A stretch of DNA of 64,000 nucleotides from Luteimonas sp. RC10. GTDB lineage: Bacteria > Pseudomonadota > Gammaproteobacteria > Xanthomonadales > Xanthomonadaceae. Position 1 is the first letter of the stretch; each line of letters opens with the position of its first letter. Shown piece by piece: positions 54,906-64,000 of the stretch. Under the pieces are notes generated by a model. That model saw only the letters and a program-made list of their open reading frames with translations. It was not told the origin of the DNA and ran no database searches. A program made the translations under genes and the position numbers. Location: positions 124,001-188,000 of the forward strand of contig NZ_JACHYJ010000006.1 in the NCBI RefSeq assembly GCF_014192745.1, in the 5' to 3' direction.

Positions 54906-55059
54906 GCACCTAACCGAAGTCGGGCTGCATACGTTCGCGGCAGCGGACTGGCGGTCGGTGGCCGCGCCAAGCGCGCCAGGGATGGCGCGCGCCCGAGTCA
55001 GGACAGGATGTCCTGCCGAGGGAAGAGCGGCTTCCGGGCGGCAGGCCGATGCTTATCCG
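54906..55059 (-). repeat. Intergenic repeat, copy B (inverted)
   Basis: On the minus strand it reads GCATCGGCCTGCCG, TTCCCTCGGCAGG, a GGACATCCTGTCC hairpin, CCTGACTCGGGCGCG, a GCGCCATCCCTGGCGC hairpin and CCGCCAGTCCGCTGCCG, aligning with copy A over about 140 bp. A related element occurs at 11085-11191. Confidence 0.65.
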
Positions 55060-55149
55060 GAGTGGGCTTGCCCCCCTTAACAAGCGAATCCTCCCGCAAC
55101 GGCTTGCGCGGCGAATGCTAGAGCCGTGCCATTCATCGCCGAGCAGAGC

Positions 55150-55713
55150 TCAAGGCTGCGCCAGCGCCGCCATGTGGCGCCGGTAGTGCCGGAGCTCGTC
55201 GATCGAGTCGTGCACATCGCTCAGCGCGGTATGCGCCGAGTGCTTGGTGAAGCCCGACAGGATCTGCGGCGCCCAGCGTCGCGCCAGCTCCTTGAGCGTG
55301 CTCACGTCCAGATTGCGGTAATGGAAGAACTTCTCCAGCGCCGGCATCTGGCGATGCAGGAAGCGCCGGTCCTGGCAGATCGAATTGCCGCACATCGGCG
55401 AGCGGCCCGGCTCGACCCACTGCTGCAGGAACGCCAGCGTGCGTGCCTGCGCCTCGGCCAGGCCCACACCCTGCTCGAGCGAGCGCGCCCACAGCCCCGA
55501 ACGCGTGTGCTGATTGCGGTTCCAGTCGTCCATTGCCTCGAGCACTTCGAGCGGCTGCACGATCGCCAACTCCGGCCCCTCGGCCAGCACATTGAGATCG
55601 CCGTCGGTAACCACAGTGGCGATTTCGAGGATCTGGTCGTGGTCGGTATCCAGGCCGGTCATCTCCAGATCGATCCAGATCAACCGGGTATCGCTGTGCC
55701 TGTCGGCATTCAT
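55150..55713 (-). CDS. orn: Oligoribonuclease
   Basis: A 187-residue DEDDh 3'-5' exonuclease that degrades 2-5-mer RNAs and pGpG from c-di-GMP turnover, relevant to the EAL proteins in this window. Exo [21 protein letters not shown], Exo II HTRSGL/DWNRNQ region, Exo III with [20 protein letters not shown] (His and Asp). ATG 55713 gives the normal length; the longer frame overlaps tadA. Confidence 0.96.
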   Translation of the reverse strand: MNADRHSDTRLIWIDLEMTGLDTDHDQILEIATVVTDGDLNVLAEGPELAIVQPLEVLEAMDDWNRNQHTRSGLWARSLEQGVGLAEAQARTLAFLQQWVEPGRSPMCGNSICQDRRFLHRQMPALEKFFHYRNLDVSTLKELARRWAPQILSGFTKHSAHTALSDVHDSIDELRHYRRHMAALAQP

Positions 55714-55778
55714 GGGCGGGTCGCCATCGCTGTCGTGGCGCGCATGATATCGCAGCGGTCCTGGCGACTCGCCCGATG

Positions 55779-57012
<1,234 letters not shown>

Positions 57013-57069
57013 CGACAGGCCTTGTCCTTTGCAATGAAGTGACGCGCACGATACTACGCGCAGATGAAC

Positions 57070-57089
57070 ATGATCCTGATCAGGATCAT
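57070..57089. promoter_or_regulatory. 20-bp perfect palindrome upstream of XRE-cupin gene
   Basis: ATGATCCTGATCAGGATCAT, centred 67 bp from the regulator start. Its core CCTGATCAGG is close to the CCGATCAGG found at 57208 and 63779. Confidence 0.7.
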
Positions 57090-57196
57090 GGCGAGCGCAT
57101 TCGGCGCCCCCCTGATACCGACTCCGTCTGCAGGAAGGACCTGCCGCGACAGACGGACGGGCGTACGACAAGCAGGACGTGGACGTGAAGACAGTG

Positions 57197-57232
57197 TTGA
57201 CAATTTTCCGATCAGGCATATTGTTGCCTGAT
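57197..57232 (+). promoter_or_regulatory. Promoter and operator of the dipeptide operon
   Basis: TTGACA (57197-57202) and TATTGT (57219-57224) at 16-bp spacing. An 8-bp inverted repeat ATCAGGCA-TATTGT-TGCCTGAT (57211-57232) covers the -10, and TCCGATCAGG (57207-57216) lies in the spacer. This is consistent with repression by the divergent XRE-cupin protein. Confidence 0.65.
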
Positions 57233-57285
57233 TGAGATATCGCTGGCGGCCGTGGGTGCCGCCTGGTCTGCCGATCGGAGGTCGC

Positions 57286-59262
57286 ATGCGTCCAGGGCCG
57301 TGGCTCGCCGCATTGGGGTGTGCGTTGTGCATGGTCTTGCCGGCAGCTGCGCAGCCGGCCGAGGCATCGCCGAGCACTGCCGAGCCCGCTGCCGCGGCCG
57401 CAAGCCTGACGCCCGATGATGCCGGGCTGTGGCTGGATGGGCTCATGCCCGGCGCACTGGCGCGCGGCGACATCGCCGGTGCGGTGATCACGGTGGTCAA
57501 GGACGGAGAGATCCTCGTCAGCCGCGGCTATGGCTTGGCCGACGTCGCGCAGCGCCGACCGGTCGATCCGGAGACGACGCTGTTCCGGGTGGCGTCGGTG
57601 TCCAAGCTGTTGACCTGGACGGCGGTGATGCAACTGGTGGAAGCCGGTCAGCTCGATCTCGACGCGGACATCAACGGCTACCTCGATTTCAGCGTACCCG
57701 GGCGCGGCGCGCCGATCACGTTGCGCCACCTGATGACGCATACCGCGGGCTTCGAAGCCAACATCAAGCAGATGTGGACCTCCGAATCGGCCGCGCAGGC
57801 CGATGGACTCGCCCTCGGCCCCTATCTGGCACGCTGGGTCCCTCATCGGATCTTTGCTCCCGGCACCATGCCGGCGTACTCGAACTACGGCACCAGCCTG
57901 GCAGGCTACATCGTCGAACGCGTGTCGGGCCTGCCCTTCGCGACGTATGTGGAACGCCGCATTTTCGCGCCGTTGCAGATGCGCCACGCCAGCTTCGAGC
58001 AGCCGCTGCCTCCCGCCTTGCGGGCGCTGGTCTCCCAGGGCTATGGCAGGGGATCGGGGCCGCCGCGCGCATTCGAGGTCACGCCATCTGCGCCGGCCGG
58101 CGGCATGTCGGCGAGCGGCTCGGACATGGGGCGCTTCATGATCGCCCACCTGGCCGCGGCCGCCGGCCAAGACACTGCAATCCTCAAGGCCGCGACCAGT
58201 GCGCGGATGCTGACGCCGCAGACCCGGTTCGCGCCGCCGTTGCAGACCATGGCGCTGGGCTTCTACGAACTCGATGTCAACGGCGAGCGCATCGTGGCGC
58301 ATGCCGGAGATACGTTCTCCTTCCATTCCCAACTGCTGCTGTTCCGGGACCGCAACGTCGGGCTGTTCGTTTCGTTCAATAGCGCAGGTGTGGACGGCAT
58401 TACCGGCCCGCTCCGGCGCGAGATCCTCGAGCGCTTCGCCGACCGCTATTTCCCGGATGCCCGCCCTACCCCGTCCCCCGCGTTCGATGCCGAGCTGGCG
58501 CTGGCGCAGGCACGCCAACTGGCTGCAGCGGCCTATCGCGACTCGCGGCGCACCGAGACCGGTCTGGGGCGCGTCGGCGTCCTGTCGCAGACACGGCTTG
58601 AAGCGCTCGAGGACGGCGGCCTCCGGCTGGCGCGCATGAAGCAGATCAATGGGCAGCCGACGACATTCCATCCGATCGGGCCGTGGCTGTGGCAGGCCAG
58701 CACGAGCGAAGTGCGCCTGGCGGCCCTCATCGAGGAAGGACGCCCGATCGGATTCGCGGTCGATTCGTCCGCGCCATTCAACGTCTTCCTGCGGGTCGAG
58801 GCTTACCGCTCGGCGGTCTGGCTCAAGCCGCTGCTGAGCATTGCGGTCATCGTGCTCGGACTTGCGGCGGTGTCCTGGCCGATCGCGGCAATCGTCCGGC
58901 GCCGCTACGGCCGAACGCTGGCATGGACGCCATCGGCGCTGCGCGCCTACCGCCTGAGCCGCCTCGCCAGCGCGTGGCTGTTGCTGGTCCCGGCGACCGC
59001 GCTGGCGGTGATGAGCTGGGGCGCGGCCGATTTCGCGCGCTTCGACGCCCGCCTCGACCCGGTGGTGATCGGACTGGGCATCGCCACGGTGGTCGCCATC
59101 GTGGCCGGCATCGGGTCGACCGCCTGGCATCTGCAGCAGACCGTGCGCAGCCGGCGCGGGATGCTTGCGGTGTTCGGCGCCGCGCTGCTGCTGGTGTCGG
59201 CCTGCGTGCTCGCCTATGTCCTGGTCCTGATGGGCCTGGCCGATTTCGCTCTTGATTACTGA
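57286..59262 (+). CDS. Serine hydrolase (class C beta-lactamase fold) with C-terminal membrane helices
   Basis: A 658-residue protein. Signal peptide (LAALGCALCMVLPAAAQ), penicillin-binding-like catalytic domain (residues about 40-390) with the SxxK motif in RVASVSKLLTWTAVM (about 103), Tyr motif AYSNYGTSLAGYIVE (about 200) and HAGDTFSFHSQLLLF, a lipocalin-like linker, and three or four transmembrane helices at 510-655. Probably hydrolyses D-amino-acid peptides or amides at the outer face of the inner membrane. GGAGGTCGC precedes ATG 57286. It is a paralog of the gene at 60288. Confidence 0.85.
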   Translation: MRPGPWLAALGCALCMVLPAAAQPAEASPSTAEPAAAAASLTPDDAGLWLDGLMPGALARGDIAGAVITVVKDGEILVSRGYGLADVAQRRPVDPETTLFRVASVSKLLTWTAVMQLVEAGQLDLDADINGYLDFSVPGRGAPITLRHLMTHTAGFEANIKQMWTSESAAQADGLALGPYLARWVPHRIFAPGTMPAYSNYGTSLAGYIVERVSGLPFATYVERRIFAPLQMRHASFEQPLPPALRALVSQGYGRGSGPPRAFEVTPSAPAGGMSASGSDMGRFMIAHLAAAAGQDTAILKAATSARMLTPQTRFAPPLQTMALGFYELDVNGERIVAHAGDTFSFHSQLLLFRDRNVGLFVSFNSAGVDGITGPLRREILERFADRYFPDARPTPSPAFDAELALAQARQLAAAAYRDSRRTETGLGRVGVLSQTRLEALEDGGLRLARMKQINGQPTTFHPIGPWLWQASTSEVRLAALIEEGRPIGFAVDSSAPFNVFLRVEAYRSAVWLKPLLSIAVIVLGLAAVSWPIAAIVRRRYGRTLAWTPSALRAYRLSRLASAWLLLVPATALAVMSWGAADFARFDARLDPVVIGLGIATVVAIVAGIGSTAWHLQQTVRSRRGMLAVFGAALLLVSACVLAYVLVLMGLADFALDY

Positions 59263-59292
59263 TCCGTCGCGCCGCGACGGCTGGAGACCCGT

Positions 59293-60291
59293 GTGAAACT
59301 GACACTGCAGATCGACAAGCTTCGAATGCTCGCCCCGTTCCGGATCAGCGGCTATGTCTTCGAGCATGCCCCGGTGCTGCGCGTCGAGCTGGAGGAGGCG
59401 GGCCACCGCGGCCGCGGCGAGGCCAGCGGCGTGTACTACTTCGACGATACGCCGGAGCGGATGCTCGAAACCCTCGAGGGCATGCGTGGCGCGATCGAGG
59501 CCGGCATCGACCGCGCCTCGCTTCAGCACCTGCTGCCGCGCGGCGGCGCGCGCAATGCGCTCGATTGCGCGCTCTGGGATCTGGAGGCTGCGCGGGCCGG
59601 CAAGCCCGCGTGGGCGCTGGCGGGGCTGTCCCAGGTCCGGCCGCTGCTGACCACCTGGACCCTCGGCGCCGACGATCCGGGGACGATGCAGTCGATCGCC
59701 GTGGCGCGCTACGCGCCGGCCAAGGCGCTCAAGCTCAAGCTCAGCGGCGAGCTCGATGTGGACATCGAACGCGTCCGCGCAGTGCGCAAGGTGCGCCCGG
59801 ACGTGTGGATCGGCGTGGACGCCAACCAGGGCTATACCGTCGATGTGCTCGATGCGCTGATCCCGGTGCTGATGGACAACGGCGTCAGCCTGCTCGAGCA
59901 GCCGCTGCGGCGCGGTCGCGAACGCGATCTCGACGGCTTCGCCCGGCCGTTGCCATTCGCCGCCGACGAGAGCGTGCAGGACACGTCCGAGATCGAGGCG
60001 CTGGCCGATGTGTTCGACGTGATCAACATCAAGCTCGACAAGTCCGGCGGGCTGACCGAGGGCCTGGCCATGGTCGACAAGGCGCGCACGCTGGGCATGC
60101 AGGTCATGGTCGGCAACATGATGGGCAGCAGCTGGGCCATGGCGCCGGCCTTCATCGTGGGCCAGCACTGCGATGTGGTCGATCTCGATGGGCCGCTGGT
60201 GCTGCGCGACGACCGCGTGCCGGGCGTGCATTACGACGATGGGCTGATTCACTGCGACGACAGCATCTGGGGAACGGGAGTGCCGGCATGA
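59293..60291 (+). CDS. Dipeptide epimerase (enolase superfamily)
   Basis: A 332-residue enzyme similar to L-Ala-D/L-Glu epimerase. Catalytic residues are recognisable: KxK in ALKLKLSGELDVDIE (about 146), metal ligands in IGVDANQGY (Asp), LLEQPLRRG (Glu) and FAADESVQ (Asp), and the second-base Lys in INIKLDKSGGLTEG. The product of murein tripeptide breakdown, L-Ala-D-Glu, would be converted for use as L-Ala-L-Glu; exact specificity cannot be read from the sequence. GTG 59293; stop overlaps the next start (ATGA). Confidence 0.88.
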   Translation: MKLTLQIDKLRMLAPFRISGYVFEHAPVLRVELEEAGHRGRGEASGVYYFDDTPERMLETLEGMRGAIEAGIDRASLQHLLPRGGARNALDCALWDLEAARAGKPAWALAGLSQVRPLLTTWTLGADDPGTMQSIAVARYAPAKALKLKLSGELDVDIERVRAVRKVRPDVWIGVDANQGYTVDVLDALIPVLMDNGVSLLEQPLRRGRERDLDGFARPLPFAADESVQDTSEIEALADVFDVINIKLDKSGGLTEGLAMVDKARTLGMQVMVGNMMGSSWAMAPAFIVGQHCDVVDLDGPLVLRDDRVPGVHYDDGLIHCDDSIWGTGVPA

Positions 60292-62306
60292 AGACGTATC
60301 CAATCACTGGGCGCCGCTGGCGGGCGTTCGCGTCCGGCCTGCTGCTCGCATCGGCGGGCCTGCTCGCGCCGCTGCACGCGCAGGTCCCCTCGTCTGCGCC
60401 GCAGGAGGTGCCCGTCCCGGGCTCGGTGCCGGTCACAGCCGATGCGGGCGCTGCACCTGCCGGCACCCTCGATGCCGCGCGCGTGGACACGTTCCTCGAC
60501 GGGCTGGTGCCCTATCTGATGGCGCAAGGCGATCTCGCCGGTGCGGTGGTGACCGTCGTCGAGAACGGCCGCATCGTGACCGAGCGCGGCTTCGGCTTCT
60601 CCGATGTCGCCAAGCGTGCGCCGGTCGACCCCGAGACCACCCTGTTCCGCCCAGGGTCGATCTCCAAGCTGTTCGTGTGGACGGCCGTCATGCAACTGGT
60701 CGAGCAGGGCAAGCTCGACCTCGACACCGACATCAACACGTACCTGGACTTCGCGGTGCCGGCCAAGGGTCAGCCGATCACCTTGCGCCAGGTGATGACC
60801 CACACCTCCGGCCTGGAAGAGCGCCTGCGCTACCTGATCGTGCTGGGCCCCGACCATCCGGCCACCGGCGAGCAGTACCTCAAGGAATGGGTGCCCGACC
60901 AGATCTTCGCACCGGGGACCAAGCCGGCGTACTCGAACTACGCGACCGGGGTTGCCGCCTACATCGTCGAACGTGTCAGTGGCCAGTCCTTCGACGACTA
61001 CGCCCAGGCGCACATCCTCGGTCCGCTGGGCATGCAGTACGCCAGCTTCCATCAGACACTCCCCGAGACGCTGCTGCCGCATGTCGCCGCCGGTTACCGC
61101 CTGGGGTCGGGCGGGTCCAATCCTGCCGAAAAGGTCACCACGCCCGGCGTCGGCGGCCTGTATGCGTCGGGCGGATCGATGGCGCGCTTCATGCTCGCGA
61201 TGCTCAACCAGGGCGAGCTCGACGGTCAGCGCATCCTGCGCCCGGAAACGGTGGCGCAGATGTTCGCACCGCAGCCGGCGATCCTGCCTCATCTGCCGCG
61301 CATGGCCCTGGGTTGGATGACCTCCGACACCGGCGGTTACGACACGCGTTCGCACGGCGGCACCACGCTGTTCTTCTACTCGTGGCTGTACCTGATCCCC
61401 GAGCGCAACATCGGCCTGTTCGTCTCCACCAACAGCGCCGGTCGCGATGGTGCCGGCTCGGCCCTGCGCGCACAGGTCTGGGAGCGCATGGTCGAAGAGT
61501 TCCTGCCGCAACGCCCGATCCAGGCCGCCGGCCCGGGCGTCGATGCCGACACCGCACGCGACCACGCCGCAACGCTGGCGGGTGTGCGCTGGCAGAGCAC
61601 CCGCCGCTCCGACAGCACCTATCTGCGCATGCTGTCGCTGTTCTCGCCGGTCCGTGTGCATCCGCAGGATGACGGCACGATCACGGTCGATGGCCAGAAG
61701 GGTCTCAACGGCCAGCTGCTGCGCTGGCGCGAGGTCTCGCCCTGGCTGTGGCAGGAGGAGCACGGCCGCGGCCTGCTGGAGGTCAAGATCGAGGATGGAC
61801 GTCCGGTCTACTTCTCCGCCGGACCGTTCGCCTCGGTGTTCGGGTTCGAGCCCATCCCCGGCTGGCGCTCGCCCGCCTGGCTGTTCCCCGCCCTGCTGGT
61901 GTCGCTGTTGGTACTGACGCTGTCGGCGATCGTACGGATCTCGGGCGTGTTCGTCCGCCGCTACCACGGCGTCGCGGCGCCGGTGGAAGGCCGCGGCCTG
62001 CGCTGGCTGCAGACGCTCTCGGTGACGATACTGCTCGTCGGCGTGGTGGCCTGGGTGCTGTACGCGCAGGCGCTGGGAGCCCCCGGTGCAATCGCTGACT
62101 TCAACAACGCCCCGCTGCTGGCGATGCAGGCGTTGTCCTGGCTGGCCGTGCTCGGCGCGCTGGTTCTGGTCTGGGTGGCAGTCCGCAAGCCGGCGAGCTG
62201 GCCGCGCCTGCGGCGCGCCGGGGCCTGGATCGTCGCCGGCGCCGGCCTGGTCGTGGCGTTCGTGGCCTGGACCCACGGGCTGCTGACCACTGGCGTGCAG
62301 CTGTAG
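60288..62306 (+). CDS. Serine hydrolase (class C beta-lactamase fold), paralog
   Basis: A 672-residue protein with the same plan as the product of 57286: signal peptide (SGLLLASAGLLAPLHAQ), SxxK in RPGSISKLFVWTAVM, YSNYATGVAAYIVERVSG, SHGGTTLFFYSWLYLIPERN, then a linker and C-terminal transmembrane helices (about 520-670). The pair flanks the epimerase gene and probably arose by duplication. It may cut D-amino-acid-containing peptides that the POT transporter imports. Confidence 0.85.
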   Translation: MKTYPITGRRWRAFASGLLLASAGLLAPLHAQVPSSAPQEVPVPGSVPVTADAGAAPAGTLDAARVDTFLDGLVPYLMAQGDLAGAVVTVVENGRIVTERGFGFSDVAKRAPVDPETTLFRPGSISKLFVWTAVMQLVEQGKLDLDTDINTYLDFAVPAKGQPITLRQVMTHTSGLEERLRYLIVLGPDHPATGEQYLKEWVPDQIFAPGTKPAYSNYATGVAAYIVERVSGQSFDDYAQAHILGPLGMQYASFHQTLPETLLPHVAAGYRLGSGGSNPAEKVTTPGVGGLYASGGSMARFMLAMLNQGELDGQRILRPETVAQMFAPQPAILPHLPRMALGWMTSDTGGYDTRSHGGTTLFFYSWLYLIPERNIGLFVSTNSAGRDGAGSALRAQVWERMVEEFLPQRPIQAAGPGVDADTARDHAATLAGVRWQSTRRSDSTYLRMLSLFSPVRVHPQDDGTITVDGQKGLNGQLLRWREVSPWLWQEEHGRGLLEVKIEDGRPVYFSAGPFASVFGFEPIPGWRSPAWLFPALLVSLLVLTLSAIVRISGVFVRRYHGVAAPVEGRGLRWLQTLSVTILLVGVVAWVLYAQALGAPGAIADFNNAPLLAMQALSWLAVLGALVLVWVAVRKPASWPRLRRAGAWIVAGAGLVVAFVAWTHGLLTTGVQL

Positions 62307-62318
62307 TCGACCGCCGGC

Positions 62319-63614
62319 ATGAGCGCCAACCGCACGCAGGCCTGGTTCGGGCAACCACCAGGCCTGACCATCCTGTTCCTGACCGAGATGTGGGAGAAGT
62401 TCTCCTACTTCGGGATGCGGGCGCTGCTGGTCTACTACATGATCAAGCAGTTGCTGTTCTCCCAGGAGCAGGCCTCGCTGGTCTACGGGCTGTACACCGC
62501 GCTGGCGTATCTGACGCCGGTGTTCGGTGGCCTGGTGGCCGACCGCTGGCTGGGCAAGCGCCGCGCGGTGATCGTGGGCGGTGCGGTCATGGCGTTCGGC
62601 CACTTCCTGATGGCGTTCGATGCCCTGCTGTATCCGGCGCTGTTGGCGATCGTGCTCGGCAATGGTCTGTTCCTGCCGACCCTGCCCGGCCAGGTCGGCG
62701 ACCTGTATCGGCGCGAGGATCCGCGTCGCGGCTCGGCGTTCAATGTCTACTACGTCGGCATCAACCTCGGGGCGTTTCTCGCCCCGCTGGTCTGCGGCAC
62801 GCTCGGCGAGCTCTACGGCTGGCACGTGGGCTTCGCCGCTGCCGGCATCGGCATGCTGCTTGGCCTTGCGATCTACATCGGCGGGCGCCGGCACCTGCCG
62901 CCCGATCCGCCGCGCACCGTCGGTACGACGCTGCCGCTGTCGGCACTGTGGCAGCCGGCCTATCGCCCGGTGCTGCAGTTGATGGCGATGGTCGCCGGGC
63001 TGGTGGTGGTGTTCCGGCTGGCCTACGAGCAGATCGGCAACACCATCGCGATCTGGCTCGACACCGGCGTCGACCGGGTGGTCACAGCGGACTTCACCAT
63101 TCCGATGACCTGGTTCTTCTCGCTCAACCCATTGCTGGTGTTCCTGATCACGCCATGGCTGGTCCGGGCCTGGACCCGACAGGCGCGGATGGGCCGCGAG
63201 CCGCCGGCGTTGCGCAAGATGGCGATCGGCGCGGCCGTGGTCGGCGGCGCCTTCGCGCTCGTCGCGGTGCTCGGCGGCACACCGGCCGCCCAGGTCGGTT
63301 GGCTGTGGGCCGCGCTGTTCTTCCTGGTGTTCACCTTCGGCGAACTGTTCATCCTGCCGGTCGGGTTGGGGCTGTTCGCGCGCCTGGCCCCTGTCGGCTT
63401 CGGCGCGACCATCATCGCCGCATGGTTCCTGGCCTCGTTCGGCGGCAACCTGCTGGCGGGTGCGGCCGGCACGCTGTGGTCGCGAACATCCGTGCATGGA
63501 TTCTTCGCCGCGATGGCAGGCGTCTGTGTCGTCGTCGCCCTGCTGCTGTGGCGACTGGAGCCGCGCGCACGTCCGCTGCTCGCCAGATCGGCGGTCGATC
63601 CCCAGATGCACTGA
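62319..63614 (+). CDS. Proton-dependent oligopeptide transporter (POT/PTR family)
   Basis: A 431-residue, about 12-helix transporter importing di- and tripeptides with protons. ExxER-like motif TEMWEKFSYFGMRALLVYYM in helix 1, PVFGGLVADRWLGKRRAVI in loop 2-3 and the PTR2 signature FNVYYVGINLGAFLAPLVCG. ATG 62319 lies 12 bp after the hydrolase stop, so it belongs to the operon. It completes a hydrolyse-epimerise-import set for dipeptides. Confidence 0.92.
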   Translation: MSANRTQAWFGQPPGLTILFLTEMWEKFSYFGMRALLVYYMIKQLLFSQEQASLVYGLYTALAYLTPVFGGLVADRWLGKRRAVIVGGAVMAFGHFLMAFDALLYPALLAIVLGNGLFLPTLPGQVGDLYRREDPRRGSAFNVYYVGINLGAFLAPLVCGTLGELYGWHVGFAAAGIGMLLGLAIYIGGRRHLPPDPPRTVGTTLPLSALWQPAYRPVLQLMAMVAGLVVVFRLAYEQIGNTIAIWLDTGVDRVVTADFTIPMTWFFSLNPLLVFLITPWLVRAWTRQARMGREPPALRKMAIGAAVVGGAFALVAVLGGTPAAQVGWLWAALFFLVFTFGELFILPVGLGLFARLAPVGFGATIIAAWFLASFGGNLLAGAAGTLWSRTSVHGFFAAMAGVCVVVALLLWRLEPRARPLLARSAVDPQMH

Positions 63615-63742
63615 GTCTGGGCGTCTGCGCGACGTCGATTCCGTCGCGACAATCCCCCAGTGACGGTAGTCGGGGGACTCCGCCTCAAGGCGGCAGCGCG
63701 GATGCCGCTCGCCAGCAGCTTATGCTGCAGTGCAGCGCAAAT

Positions 63743-63796
63743 TCAGGACAATGCGTCCTGATATTCCTTGACAATTCTCCGATCAGGATAAATATT
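63743..63796 (+). promoter_or_regulatory. Promoter and operators of the downstream dipeptidase-like gene
   Basis: TTGACA (63768-63773) with AATATT (63791-63796) at 17-bp spacing; TCCGATCAGG (63778-63787) in the spacer, at the same place relative to the -35 as in the 57197 promoter; an upstream inverted repeat TCAGGAC-AATGC-GTCCTGA (63743-63761). Confidence 0.6.
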
Positions 63797-63826
63797 CCCG
63801 TAACGGGATTATCGGAAAGGAACATC

Positions 63827-64000
63827 ATGTCCACCGCACCGCGGACCCCTGCCCTGACCCGCCGGCGCCTGCTCGGCGGCGTGGCCGCCCTGGCCGCAGG
63901 CGCGATCGCGTTCCCCGCCATCGCGCGCGGCCGCCATGCCGTGGTGCCCGGTGCGACGACCGCCTACTCCACGCGCGCGATCGACTTGGTCCGCGAGTCG
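63827..64000 (+). CDS. Tat-exported protein, probable M19-type dipeptidase (partial)
   Basis: Only the first 58 codons are present; the gene runs off the right edge. ATG 63827 follows GGAAAGGAAC. The N-terminus has a twin-Arg signal (LTRRRLLGGVAALAAGAIA) cleaved near AIA, then STRAIDLVRES, which resembles the start of membrane-dipeptidase (M19) proteins. Such an enzyme would fit the dipeptide operon before it. The assignment is weak because the catalytic part is missing. Confidence 0.5.
   Translation, partial: MSTAPRTPALTRRRLLGGVAALAAGAIAFPAIARGRHAVVPGATTAYSTRAIDLVRES

Noticed and set aside
54679-55121. Overlapping 130-140-codon frames in the ppsA-orn gap
   Set aside because: They run across the inverted repeat and its hairpins, are low in protein-like patterns, and several frames are open at once.

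Overview
The window is GC-rich chromosomal DNA from a gammaproteobacterium of the Xanthomonadaceae (Luteimonas/Lysobacter-like). The reasons are the copL-copA-copB copper operon, the DUF1249 / ppsR / ppsA block, the hflD-mnmA-nudJ / clpS-clpA / infA-aat order, and a dif site interrupted by a filamentous phage of the Xanthomonas type. All assignments come from reading protein motifs by eye; no database search was run.

Layout. 0-5.4 kb: signalling genes (a partial histidine kinase, a PAS-GGDEF-EAL protein and a soluble-type chemoreceptor). 5.5-20.3 kb: housekeeping genes (hflD, mnmA, a Nudix hydrolase, clpS, clpA, infA, aat, a GNAT-like protein, a DUF2254 membrane protein, trxB, ftsK, lolA, rarA). 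20.4-22.5 kb: a GNAT-Rnk fusion flanked by two small DUF4124 secreted proteins. 22.8-27.7 kb: a lower-GC three-gene operon on the minus strand. It encodes a nitrilase/amidase-fold protein, a small middle protein and a Rad50/SMC-like ATPase with a zinc hook, the architecture of Lamassu / ABC-three-component anti-phage systems. 27.9-28.75 kb: a frameshifted tyrosine integrase. 28.8-35.1 kb: a complete filamentous prophage integrated at dif by host XerCD. It carries a replication initiator, ssDNA-binding protein, coat proteins, adsorption protein, Zot, several tiny membrane proteins and a regulator whose 3' end is the attachment site itself.

35.2-43.2 kb: accessory metabolism and regulation (an ECF41-type sigma factor with its carboxymuconolactone decarboxylase partner, two MBL-fold proteins, two LysR regulators, an MFS pump, wrbA and an outer-membrane-like protein). 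43.4-50 kb: an alpha/beta hydrolase, the copLAB copper operon with a His/Met-rich minisatellite in copB, and a GAF-GGDEF-EAL phosphodiesterase. 50.1-57 kb: tRNA-Glu and tRNA-Ala, a DUF1249 protein, ppsR divergent from ppsA, a pair of inverted intergenic repeats, orn and tadA. 57-64 kb: an XRE-cupin regulator divergent from a dipeptide-use operon (serine hydrolase, dipeptide epimerase, second serine hydrolase, POT peptide transporter) followed by the start of a probable dipeptidase. Shared CCGATCAGG-type palindromes in the three promoters suggest one regulon.

The most interesting elements are the Lamassu-like system with a nitrilase-fold effector, the dif-integrated phage whose integration rewrites the C-terminus of its own regulator, and the candidate XRE-cupin regulon.
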